From JAAUTG01 sp964458705 (GTDB lineage Bacteria > Bacteroidota > Bacteroidia > Chitinophagales > Saprospiraceae), in NCBI GenBank assembly GCA_964458705.1, contig CAYWKD010000020.1, forward strand, positions 4,196-68,195: a DNA stretch of 64,000 bases, given 5' to 3'. A program made the position numbers and the translations under genes. The notes under the pieces were generated by a model, which was not told the origin of the DNA, ran no database searches, and worked only from the letters and a program-made list of their open reading frames with translations. Positions 7,424 to 16,014 of the stretch are shown piece after piece; within the stretch, counting starts at the first letter, position 1, and each line of letters begins with the position of its first letter.

Positions 7424-10012
7424 ATGTCAGAACAAAAAGTAAAAGATATTCGTCAAGAGCGCAAGCAGTTATACAAGAAGACGATGCGTTGGCTCTGGAT
7501 ACTGGTGGGCGTTGGAGTATTAAGCCTTATTATTTTCTTTCTCGCACTCTCTCGCTCTGATTTACCCTCACTGAAAGAGTTGGAAAACCCTAAGAGTGAG
7601 GTGGCGTCTCAAATATATGGCGATAATATGGAAGTAATTGGCCGCTACTACATAGAGAATCGAGTGCCAATATCTTATCAGCAACTTTCCAAACACGTCG
7701 CCAATGCACTAGTTGCCACCGAAGATGAGCGATATTTTAAACACGCTGGTATTGACTTTGAAGCACTGGGGCGGGTGCTATTCAAAAGTTTGGTGCTAGG
7801 GCAAGATGCCGGTGGTGGTAGCACGATTACGCAGCAGTTAGCTAAGTTACTTTTCACAGGGACGCCAGCCTCAGGTCTGGAGCGTGCTTTGCAGAAGTTC
7901 AAAGAATGGATTATAGCGTTACGATTGGAACGAAGCTACACTAAAGAAGAAATTATTGCTATGTATCTCAATAAATTTGACTTCATCTACGATGCTGATG
8001 GAATTAAAGCAGCAGCAGAAATTTATTTTGGAAAAGACCAAAAAGACTTAAATGTAGAAGAAGCTGCTATGCTTGTTGGGATGCTAAAAAATCCATCGCT
8101 TTACAACCCAAAGCGTTTTCCTGAACGTGCGAAGCTACGCCGCGATGTAGTACTTTTTCAGATGAGAAAAAATGGTATTCTTTCAGACGAAAAGTACGAA
8201 TACTACAAGTCCAAACCAGTGGATATGAGCAACTTTAAGCGTTCTACGCAGAGCGAAGGTCTAGCTCCCTATTTTCGAGCCGAGCTAGCTAAAGATATCC
8301 GAAGTATACTAGCACAACGTTCAGAAGTGGATGGCAGAGACTATGATATTTATAGAGATGGGCTAAAAATATACACTACCATTGATCCCGATCTGCAAAG
8401 AATGGCAGAAAAAGCAATGGTGAAACACATGAAAAAACTACAGCAAGATTTATTCTTAACATGGAAGCAACAGGGAGCAGACCCGTGGAAGTCAAGAGCA
8501 AACGATGAAATTGATCCAGATAAAAAGCTAAGAAATGCAAGCCTTGATCGTTTGATTGGTGAATCAGACCGTTATCAACGAATAAGAGATCAATATTTGG
8601 GGGAAGTTGAAGCAAAACTAGAAACTGAAATAGGAGAGATATGGCTTCGTGATGCAGATATTAAGAGAATATTCCGAGAGACAAACGAAACGGGGTACTT
8701 GACTAAGTTGCAACAACAAAAGTACATCAGCTCAGATATGGCAGTGGCTTATCGAAAAGTGATGAGAAGCCCACACTTTAAAGAATTGCGCTCCCAGTGG
8801 AATAAGCTGCAAGCAACTGTTAAAGTAGATTTCACCAAGCCTGTGGATATGACCGTTTTTGCTTACAACGACGAAATGAAAACCGACACAGTAATGACTC
8901 CGCTGGACTCTATTAAGTATCATCGGATGATGTTGCAAATCGGTTCATTAGCAGTTGATCCTTTCACAGGCGAGATCAAGGCATGGGTTGGTGGCGTTAA
9001 CCATGAGTGGTTCAAGTTTGATCATGTTCGCTCTCGTAGGCAAGTAGGTTCTACCTTCAAGCCGTTTGTATATGCCACAGCTATCTCAAGACAAGGCTTT
9101 TCACCATGTTTTAAAGTCGATGATATGCCGTACACCATCAATCCTGGTGAAAGCAACTTCGACCTCATCAAAGAATGGGCACCCAGCAATTCTAGTGGCA
9201 AATGGACTTATGAACCTTACACCCTAAAGGATGCTCTGCGAACATCAAAGAACTCTGTAACCGTTTATTTGCTCAAGCAGATTGGCTCAGTAGAACCTGT
9301 CATCAATATGATGGATGGTATGGGAATAGAAAAAGAAAGCAAATATGCCAATGGTCGCTACATTATACCTAGAGTGCCTTCTATTGTGCTAGGCGCAGCT
9401 GACCTAGAGGTATGGGAAATGGCAGGAGCCTACACGACTTTTGCGAACAATGGGTTTCATAGTGAGCCTTATCATATCAGAAAAATCGAAGACAAAAATG
9501 GGAGAGTATTATTCGAGCAAATCCCTCAACAAAGTTTAGCATTGAAGCCAGAATATAATTATGTCATGCTAGAGTTGTTGAAGTATGTCAATTCGCGGTG
9601 GGGAGGTTTTAATTCTATCAAAACCAAGCATGGTGGTAAAACTGGTACAACTAATAGCTATGTGGATGGTTGGTATATGGGCTTAACACCAAACTTAGTT
9701 GTTGGAACATGGGTTGGTGGGGAAGATCGCTGGGTGCGATTCACGAGTATTGCTAGAGGGCAAGGAGGATACATGGCTCGACCTTTCTTTAGAGACTTAA
9801 TTTATGAAATAGAAAATAATCCGAACTACGAGTGGGATAGAAGTGCCGACTTCAAACGACCTAGTGGAGATATTGGAATTGAACTAAACTGTGAAACCTA
9901 TGAACAATTAAATAACACAGGCGGTTTTGACGAGAATAATGATCCGTTCTTTGATGATGAATTCGGTGATGAACTCAACCTCAAGGAGGATTCAACTAAA
10001 ATAGATTTCTAA
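7424..10012 (+). CDS. mrcA: Class A penicillin-binding protein 1A (transglycosylase/transpeptidase)
   Basis: Bifunctional peptidoglycan synthase anchored in the inner membrane by one helix (about residues 22-45). The glycosyltransferase GT51 domain shows ATEDERYFKHAG with the catalytic Glu, GGGSTITQQLAK and AMYLNKFDF. The transpeptidase domain has the serine motif STFK near residue 542, SKN in RTSKNSVTV, and KTGTT. At 862 aa it is somewhat long because of a charged insert between the two domains (about 330-470) that contains many Lys, Asp and Arg. The C-terminal tail is Asp/Glu-rich. The start ATG at 7424 directly precedes the short cytoplasmic Lys/Arg-rich tail. Confidence 0.93.
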   Translation: MSEQKVKDIRQERKQLYKKTMRWLWILVGVGVLSLIIFFLALSRSDLPSLKELENPKSEVASQIYGDNMEVIGRYYIENRVPISYQQLSKHVANALVATEDERYFKHAGIDFEALGRVLFKSLVLGQDAGGGSTITQQLAKLLFTGTPASGLERALQKFKEWIIALRLERSYTKEEIIAMYLNKFDFIYDADGIKAAAEIYFGKDQKDLNVEEAAMLVGMLKNPSLYNPKRFPERAKLRRDVVLFQMRKNGILSDEKYEYYKSKPVDMSNFKRSTQSEGLAPYFRAELAKDIRSILAQRSEVDGRDYDIYRDGLKIYTTIDPDLQRMAEKAMVKHMKKLQQDLFLTWKQQGADPWKSRANDEIDPDKKLRNASLDRLIGESDRYQRIRDQYLGEVEAKLETEIGEIWLRDADIKRIFRETNETGYLTKLQQQKYISSDMAVAYRKVMRSPHFKELRSQWNKLQATVKVDFTKPVDMTVFAYNDEMKTDTVMTPLDSIKYHRMMLQIGSLAVDPFTGEIKAWVGGVNHEWFKFDHVRSRRQVGSTFKPFVYATAISRQGFSPCFKVDDMPYTINPGESNFDLIKEWAPSNSSGKWTYEPYTLKDALRTSKNSVTVYLLKQIGSVEPVINMMDGMGIEKESKYANGRYIIPRVPSIVLGAADLEVWEMAGAYTTFANNGFHSEPYHIRKIEDKNGRVLFEQIPQQSLALKPEYNYVMLELLKYVNSRWGGFNSIKTKHGGKTGTTNSYVDGWYMGLTPNLVVGTWVGGEDRWVRFTSIARGQGGYMARPFFRDLIYEIENNPNYEWDRSADFKRPSGDIGIELNCETYEQLNNTGGFDENNDPFFDDEFGDELNLKEDSTKIDF

Positions 10013-10070
10013 ATTTTATTGGTCATTGCTAAAGTTCACTAACAAATGACCTTTGATAAACAACTAACAA

Positions 10071-10421
10071 ATGAAACCTTTTCAAATAAATCTTATCAAT
10101 GGTATTGTGCTAATAGCCATGGGCTTATGGGGTTATTTAGGCTCTGCCGATCCTTCTCCCACTGCATTGATTCCTGTTGGATTTGGGGCTATTTTTCTCA
10201 TTGCAACGCCCTTGTTCAAAAGAGGCAATAAGGTAGTAGTTCACATTATTGTATTACTCACGCTGTTACTCATTATTGCTCTTTTCATGCCACTCAAAGG
10301 TCGAATAGCAGCCGAAGATAGCATAGGTATCATTAGAGTAGCAAGTATGGTTGCGGTATCTGTTGTTGCTATGGTAATTTACATCAAAAGTTTCATTGAT
10401 GCTAGGAAGGCAAGGGGTTAA
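10071..10421 (+). CDS. Small four-helix membrane protein
   Basis: A 116-residue hydrophobic protein with four predicted membrane helices: INGIVLIAMGLWGYLG, ALIPVGFGAIFLIATPLF, VVHIIVLLTLLLIIALFM and VASMVAVSVVAMVIYI. A short Lys/Arg-rich C-terminus (KSFIDARKARG) suggests a cytoplasmic end. No catalytic motif is visible and I cannot assign a family. It follows the PBP gene by 58 nt, so it may be co-transcribed. The out-of-frame ORF starting at 10046 overlaps its start and looks like a shadow. Confidence 0.75.
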   Translation: MKPFQINLINGIVLIAMGLWGYLGSADPSPTALIPVGFGAIFLIATPLFKRGNKVVVHIIVLLTLLLIIALFMPLKGRIAAEDSIGIIRVASMVAVSVVAMVIYIKSFIDARKARG

Positions 10422-10447
10422 TTCCCAAATATCGAATGTTAACAATC

Positions 10448-10499
10448 AAATGTGATTAACTATTCCACGACAAAGGTGAAGCAGTTAATCACATTTTTT
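10448..10499. terminator. Bidirectional terminator hairpin
   Basis: Perfect 14-bp inverted repeat (AAATGTGATTAACT / AGTTAATCACATTT) with a 21-nt loop, followed on the plus strand by extra T residues. It overlaps the stop codon region of the convergent sulfotransferase gene and closes both transcription units. Confidence 0.75.
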
Positions 10500-11337
10500 C
10501 TAGTGTTGGCACATAATGTGCGTAATCTGTATTGGCTAAATACTTAATAACCTGCTGCTTATTAGAAATCATGTTTTCTAACTTAGAAGGGGTTACCCTC
10601 CTGAGTGATGTATCGGGTTTGACCGCTTCAATATTCAAATAATCGGATATATGTTTAATAGTTAATTCGTGTTGAATTACCTCTTTTAAATTATCTTCAT
10701 AGGTCAGAAATAAATGCGGAATATCTGCAATCATTTCTTTTTCAAACTTATCAAGAATATCAACCTCCTTCAAAAAATGATGGAATATTTTAGGATCCAT
10801 CTCAAATCGTTCTATCTGCCTCTGCTCACTGCCCTCCTTGTTGTGCCAAGTACCTCTGTAAAAAGCGTAGATTATTGAAAGTGCTTGCTTGACTTTGTTC
10901 CCGCGCGTCAGATAAATCAACTTATAGTTTTCCTTTTGTATTAGTTGTTCAAAGAACGCTTTCTTATCTTTTACACCTGTTTGAACATTGAGCAACTGAT
11001 AGGAAAGTAATTTCCAGCCATATACAGGTTTTTCTGATTGTTGCTCAAAACTGCGAACTAAAGGAAGAGGAAATGCTACTCGGCGCTTCAGCAGTTCAAG
11101 ATCACACTGTATCAAAGGATTAGAATTGAGTAAATCAACCAGTAGGGTACTTCCTGAACGACCAGAAGTAAAAATCACAAATTTGGAGTCAGGCGAATTT
11201 TTAACTGCTGGCAATTGTTTAATCCGATTCCAAAATTCAAGTGGATAGCCAGCATAATAAGATGCTATGTGGTAGCGCCATGTGCCTTTCCTGTAGTTTC
11301 GTTTGAATCGTCTTGCTGCTGCTGTCTTATTCACCAT
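10489..11337 (-). CDS. Sulfotransferase family protein
   Basis: PAPS-dependent sulfotransferase fold. The 5'-phosphosulfate loop FVIFTSGRSGSTLLVDLL is at about 53-70, and a 3'-phosphate motif with conserved Arg and Ser lies in IYLTRGNKVKQALSIIYA (141-158). No signal peptide is visible, so it should act in the cytoplasm, possibly on a lipid or carbohydrate; the acceptor cannot be told from sequence. The N-terminus is strongly basic (KTAAARRFKRNYRKGTWR). It is isolated between convergent and divergent neighbours, with no PAPS-synthesis genes nearby. Confidence 0.85.
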   Translation of the reverse strand: MVNKTAAARRFKRNYRKGTWRYHIASYYAGYPLEFWNRIKQLPAVKNSPDSKFVIFTSGRSGSTLLVDLLNSNPLIQCDLELLKRRVAFPLPLVRSFEQQSEKPVYGWKLLSYQLLNVQTGVKDKKAFFEQLIQKENYKLIYLTRGNKVKQALSIIYAFYRGTWHNKEGSEQRQIERFEMDPKIFHHFLKEVDILDKFEKEMIADIPHLFLTYEDNLKEVIQHELTIKHISDYLNIEAVKPDTSLRRVTPSKLENMISNKQQVIKYLANTDYAHYVPTLEKM

Positions 11338-11834
11338 AATTTTTCTGCCAACTTTAAATATCTACACATATATTTAATACTAATGTGTGTAAATGATGTT
11401 TCATTTACAGCAATGCAAATTTACAATATTAGCCCAATTGCACTAAAATAGCAGGAAAAAGACAATTTAAAGGGCATCGTTTCAATTATCCAAGTATGTA
11501 CTGAGCAACTATTTGTGCCTAAAACAGAAATACCAACTGAGCCAAGCAAAGAATGTCATAATAGCACAATAAATAGGAACGCAAATATTATTAACGCTAT
11601 GAAAATAGAATTCTGATTCAAAGAATTTTAACAAAAAAAAATATCCTGAAACGGCACTTCACCTACTAATAAAATCAGCTCTTTTCACAAGCTCAAAACA
11701 GAGCACAACTCACTCATTTTTCATTACTTATACACTTTTCACAGAATTAAAAATAAGTTTACATTGACTTCATATTACGAGTGTATGTTTGCAATTAATT
11801 ATAATAGTTTTAACTAATAACGCAAACTAGTTTT
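11338..11834. promoter_or_regulatory. Long divergent intergenic region with a TonB-receptor promoter candidate
   Basis: The 497-nt AT-rich spacer separates the sulfotransferase (-) from the Oar-like receptor (+). For the receptor, TATGTTTG at 11784-11791 matches the -7 consensus TAnnTTTG and ATTG at 11763-11766 is a suitable -33 element, giving a short leader before ATG 11835. I see no ORF or strong hairpin in the rest. Confidence 0.5.
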
Positions 11835-14800
11835 ATGAAAATGATTAGTCTTAACCAATTATTGGCTTTAGCCATTATGGTCATGCTGTTACCATTTGGT
11901 GTAATGGCGCAAGGGGTAACTACTTCTTCTATGAGTGGACGCATAGCTGGCGACAACGGAGAAGCGCTTATCGGAGCTAGTATCCTAGCTGTTCATACAC
12001 CTTCTGGTACTTCCTATGGAGTAGCTGCTAATGAAGAGGGTTACTATCGCATCGCAAGTATGCGCGTTGGTGGACCTTATAAAGTAACAGTTTCTTATGT
12101 AGGGTACAACGAAGTCTCTTTAGATGGTATATTCCTTCGACTTGGAGAGTCTTTCCGCCGAGACTTTGGATTAGAAGAAGGTGGAATTGAGCTAGAGACT
12201 GTTCAAGTAACAGCACAGCAAGGTACAGTAGGTAGCAACTCGGGTGCAAGTACTCAAATCAGTACGGAAGACATCGAAAACGTACCTACTCTAAGCAGAA
12301 GTTTGAATGATTATTTACGACTTACGCCACAGGCAAGTGGGTCTTCCTTTGCTGGAGTAAACAATCGTTATAACTCCATTTACGTTGATGGTGCTGTAAA
12401 TAACGATGTATTTGGTTTATCAAGCAATGGTACTAATGGTGGGCAAACTGGTATTGCTCCTTTTTCTATTGACATTATCGACCAATTGCAGGTTGTACTT
12501 TCACCTTATGATGTAACCTATGGTGGTTTTGCAGGTGGTGGTGTAAACGCCGTAACTAAATCTGGTACTAACGAATTTAAAGGTACAGCTTACTATTTCT
12601 TGCAAAATGAAGACTTAGTAGGTAAAACGAACGAGAGTCTTACAAATAGAACAGGTAGTGAGCGAGAGGGCGTTGATGATTTTACTGAAACACTATATGG
12701 TGCTTCTATAAGTGGACCAATCGTTAAGGATAAGGTATTCTTTTTCGCAAATGCAGAAATTCGTGCTGATGAAACGCCTTCTCCTTTTGATTTTGGGCAG
12801 TATGAAGGTAATGCTACGCAGCAAGACCTTGAGGCACTACGTCAGTCAATAATCAGCCAGTATGGCTACGATCCAGGAACATTTGGCGACGTAACGGACA
12901 ACTTAGATGGATTAGCGCTTTTTGGTAAATTGGATATTAATTTAAACAATAATAACCGCTTGACGCTACGCCACAACTATACCAAAGCAGAGAACACGAA
13001 TCGTAACTCAGGTAGCTCCCGTACGATTAACTTCTCTAATAATGGTGTATTCTTCCCTAGCACAACGAATTCGTCGGCGCTAGAGTTGAACTCTACTTTT
13101 GCAGACAATCGCTTCAGTAATAACTTGATCCTTGGTTTCACTGCTGTGCGTGACGACCGAGATCCTATTGGAGGGGATTTCCCTTACCTACTTATTGCGG
13201 ATGGTAATAGTACAATTAGAATTGGTTCTGAGCAGTTTTCTACGGCTAATGCACTAGATCAAGATATCTTCACGCTTACAGATAACTTTAAGATTTACAA
13301 TAATAACCATACAGTTACTATTGGTACACACAACGAGTTTTACAGTATCTACAACCTATTTATTCGTCAGAACTATGGTGTGTATGAGTACAACAGCATT
13401 GATGACTTCTTGAAAGATAGCGGTGCTGCTGAGTACGACCGTTCTTATTCTCTAGTGGATAATATTACTGGTGATGGCTCTGCAGCTGCGGCTGAGTTTA
13501 ATGCAATGCAGTTAGGTCTTTATGTGCAAGACGAGTGGGCAGTTACCCCTAAGTTTACTTTAACTGGTGGTTTGCGTTTTGATCTACCGATCATTACTTC
13601 TGATCCCGCAGTACACCCAACTTTTAATTCAGAGACCTTACCTGCTGTACAAGCAGTTTACGATGTAGCAGACGATATAACTGGTGGACAAGCACCAGAT
13701 GGTCAACTAATGATTTCTCCTCGTTTAGGATTTAACTATGACCTACAGAACAAAAGCAATACTACATTGCGCGGTGGTCTTGGTGTCTTCACTAGCCGTA
13801 TTCCATTTGTATGGCCAGGAGCTATGTTTAACAACAATGGTGTATCAATAGGTGGTGTGGATCAAGGTGATATAAATGGTTCGATTGGCTTTATTCCAGG
13901 TATTCAAGATCAGTATGTTAATGAGAACTTCAGTGTACCATCTGGTCAGGTTGACCTTTTCACAGAAGACTTTAAGTACCCACAGGTGTTACGTGGTAAC
14001 TTGGCAGTTGATACAGAGCTACCGGGTGGTATTTTAGCTACACTTGAAGGAGTTTACACTAAAACGCTTAACAACATAGTTTACACAAATGTGAACAGCG
14101 ACCCTACAGTTGACTTCAGATGGACTAATACAGGTTCAGATGATCGTTCAGTATTTGTGCGAGAAGATGTTGACCCACGTTACAGTGCTATTTACGTGGC
14201 TTCTAATACAAGCGAAGGATATACTTATAACTTGACAGCATCGCTTGCTAAGCGTTTTGACTTTGGTTTAACTGCTAACGTATCTTATACATACGGTGAT
14301 GCAGAAGCAGTTAATGAAGGTACTTCTTCACAGAACTCTTCACAGTGGCGAGGACAAGTCAATTTTAATGGACGAAACAATCCTTTGCTTGGTCGATCTG
14401 ATTTCGCACTTGGACATCGTGTCCTTGGCACATTGAATTATACAATAGACTGGAGAAGAAATACAAGAACGTCTATTACGCTACTATATGAAGGCGTGAA
14501 AGGTAGTGCTTATTCTTACGTCATTGGGGGTCGTAATGCAAGAAACACCAACAATGAAACAGGTAGCACTAGTGCAAATAGAAGTTTGATTTACATTCCA
14601 GCTAATCAGAATGAGATTACTTTGGTAGAAAAAGACGGTTTATCGCCACAACAACAGTGGAATCTTCTTAATGATTTCATCGAAGATGATACCTATTTGA
14701 GTGAAAATAGAGGTGGCTATGCAGAGAAAAACAGTAACTTCTTACCATTTACTAGCTTACTTGATCTTTCTGTACGTCAAGATGCCGGTTTAAATCTTGC

Positions 14801-15059
14801 TGGTAAGAATCACAGATTACAGTTTAGCTTGGATGTTATCAATCTAGCAAACTTCATCAACCCTGAGTGGGGTGTTCGTTATAATGTACCTGGTAGCGGT
14901 AACTACTACGAGTTGTATAACTTTGAAGGATATGCTGCTGATGGTACTACACCGACTTTCTCTTACACAAACGAGGATTTAGGAGAAGATGCACTCAATA
15001 TTAATAACTTCAGCTCTCGCTGGCGTATGCGTTTAGGAGTTCGTTATATCTTTAACTAA
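11835..15059 (+). CDS. TonB-dependent receptor, Oar-like
   Basis: Outer-membrane TonB-dependent receptor of the large Oar-like type. Order of parts: signal peptide ending at VMAQG (about residue 27); an N-terminal carboxypeptidase-regulatory-like domain (SGRIAGDNGEALIGAS to VSYVGYNEVSL, about 34-100); a plug domain (TEDIENVPTLSRSLNDYLRL, then VVLSPYDVTYGGFAGGGVNA); and a long beta-barrel ending RWRMRLGVRYIFN with a terminal aromatic residue. The length of 1074 aa fits the class. Codon usage and its own promoter and strong terminator suggest high expression. No SusD partner follows, so it is not a Sus-type polysaccharide system. The substrate cannot be inferred. Confidence 0.9.
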   Translation: MKMISLNQLLALAIMVMLLPFGVMAQGVTTSSMSGRIAGDNGEALIGASILAVHTPSGTSYGVAANEEGYYRIASMRVGGPYKVTVSYVGYNEVSLDGIFLRLGESFRRDFGLEEGGIELETVQVTAQQGTVGSNSGASTQISTEDIENVPTLSRSLNDYLRLTPQASGSSFAGVNNRYNSIYVDGAVNNDVFGLSSNGTNGGQTGIAPFSIDIIDQLQVVLSPYDVTYGGFAGGGVNAVTKSGTNEFKGTAYYFLQNEDLVGKTNESLTNRTGSEREGVDDFTETLYGASISGPIVKDKVFFFANAEIRADETPSPFDFGQYEGNATQQDLEALRQSIISQYGYDPGTFGDVTDNLDGLALFGKLDINLNNNNRLTLRHNYTKAENTNRNSGSSRTINFSNNGVFFPSTTNSSALELNSTFADNRFSNNLILGFTAVRDDRDPIGGDFPYLLIADGNSTIRIGSEQFSTANALDQDIFTLTDNFKIYNNNHTVTIGTHNEFYSIYNLFIRQNYGVYEYNSIDDFLKDSGAAEYDRSYSLVDNITGDGSAAAAEFNAMQLGLYVQDEWAVTPKFTLTGGLRFDLPIITSDPAVHPTFNSETLPAVQAVYDVADDITGGQAPDGQLMISPRLGFNYDLQNKSNTTLRGGLGVFTSRIPFVWPGAMFNNNGVSIGGVDQGDINGSIGFIPGIQDQYVNENFSVPSGQVDLFTEDFKYPQVLRGNLAVDTELPGGILATLEGVYTKTLNNIVYTNVNSDPTVDFRWTNTGSDDRSVFVREDVDPRYSAIYVASNTSEGYTYNLTASLAKRFDFGLTANVSYTYGDAEAVNEGTSSQNSSQWRGQVNFNGRNNPLLGRSDFALGHRVLGTLNYTIDWRRNTRTSITLLYEGVKGSAYSYVIGGRNARNTNNETGSTSANRSLIYIPANQNEITLVEKDGLSPQQQWNLLNDFIEDDTYLSENRGGYAEKNSNFLPFTSLLDLSVRQDAGLNLAGKNHRLQFSLDVINLANFINPEWGVRYNVPGSGNYYELYNFEGYAADGTTPTFSYTNEDLGEDALNINNFSSRWRMRLGVRYIFN

Positions 15060-15087
15060 TTGACAAAGTCTTAAACTATTGATTGCA

Positions 15088-15129
15088 ATGGGCAAAACTA
15101 GCAAAACTGGTTTTGCCCATTTTTTTTTT
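15088..15129 (+). terminator. Rho-independent terminator of the TonB receptor
   Basis: Perfect 11-bp stem (ATGGGCAAAAC / GTTTTGCCCAT), 11-nt loop, followed directly by nine T residues. It starts 28 nt after the receptor stop codon. Confidence 0.9.
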
Positions 15130-15195
15130 GAAAAGACTAATTGCCCATCCTACCTTTGACATTGGGTTAAATTGGTTAAGCATTAAAAAAACAAC

Positions 15196-15867
15196 TTGAA
15201 GAAGATTATAATTGCTATTGATGGCTATTCGGCTTGTGGCAAAAGTACGCTTGCGAAGGCTTTGGCTAAAACTTTAGGCTATGCCTATATTGATACTGGA
15301 GCAATGTACCGAGCCGTCACATTGTACTTCTTGGCGCAGCAGGTTGATTTAAATATCCCGACAGCCGTCCAATCTGCCTTAAATAATATTACTATTCACT
15401 TCGAACTGATTAACGGAAAAAACACTACTTTTCTCAATAGTGAAGATGTGGAATCTAGTATCAGAACAATAGAGGTCTCACAGAAAGTAAGCGAGGTAGC
15501 AGCTATCTCAGCGGTGCGAAAAAAGATGGTAGCGCAGCAGCAGCGGATGGGAAAATCAAAAGGTGTCGTTTTAGATGGTAGAGACATCGGAACGGTTGTT
15601 TTTCCTGATGCTGAATTGAAGATATTTTTAACCGCCAGCATTGCCGAGCGCACAAGAAGGAGATTTCAAGAACTACAACGAAAAAATAAAGCGATCACTT
15701 ACAGTGAGGTATTACAAAATTTACAGCATCGAGACCACCTAGATTCCACTAGAGCAGATAGCCCTCTGAAAAAGGCAGCAGATGCTGTAATTATTGATAA
15801 TACTTACCTCACACCCAATCAACAATTGGAGCAGGCACTAACGATGGCGCAAACAACCGCAGCTTAG
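15196..15867 (+). CDS. cmk: Cytidylate kinase
   Basis: Phosphorylates CMP/dCMP with ATP. The P-loop GYSACGKSTLAKAL is at residues 10-23, IDTGAMYRAV follows, and the NMP-binding DGRDIGTVVFPDA, the lid region with RTRRRF and the RDHLDSTRADSPL motif are present. It has the normal 223 aa length. The start is a TTG at 15196: an in-frame TAA at 15184 lies just upstream and the next Met is inside the catalytic core (GAMYRAV), so TTG is the only sensible start. It stands alone, behind the receptor terminator. Confidence 0.93.
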   Translation: MKKIIIAIDGYSACGKSTLAKALAKTLGYAYIDTGAMYRAVTLYFLAQQVDLNIPTAVQSALNNITIHFELINGKNTTFLNSEDVESSIRTIEVSQKVSEVAAISAVRKKMVAQQQRMGKSKGVVLDGRDIGTVVFPDAELKIFLTASIAERTRRRFQELQRKNKAITYSEVLQNLQHRDHLDSTRADSPLKKAADAVIIDNTYLTPNQQLEQALTMAQTTAA

Positions 15868-16014
15868 GGGCAGCCGCACTTTGCAGCACCGCAGGATTGC
15901 AAAAAAAATAAACAAACAATCAATGTCCAGTATAGTAATTGAACCTTCTGCTTCATACCTCTAATTTTTTTCAGATTTTTGCTTCTGATACCAATAAGCG
16001 TTGAACCTTTGTTA

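Noticed and set aside
11835..15059. SusCD-type polysaccharide utilisation locus
   Set aside because: There is no SusD-like gene next to either TonB receptor and no glycoside hydrolases in the window.
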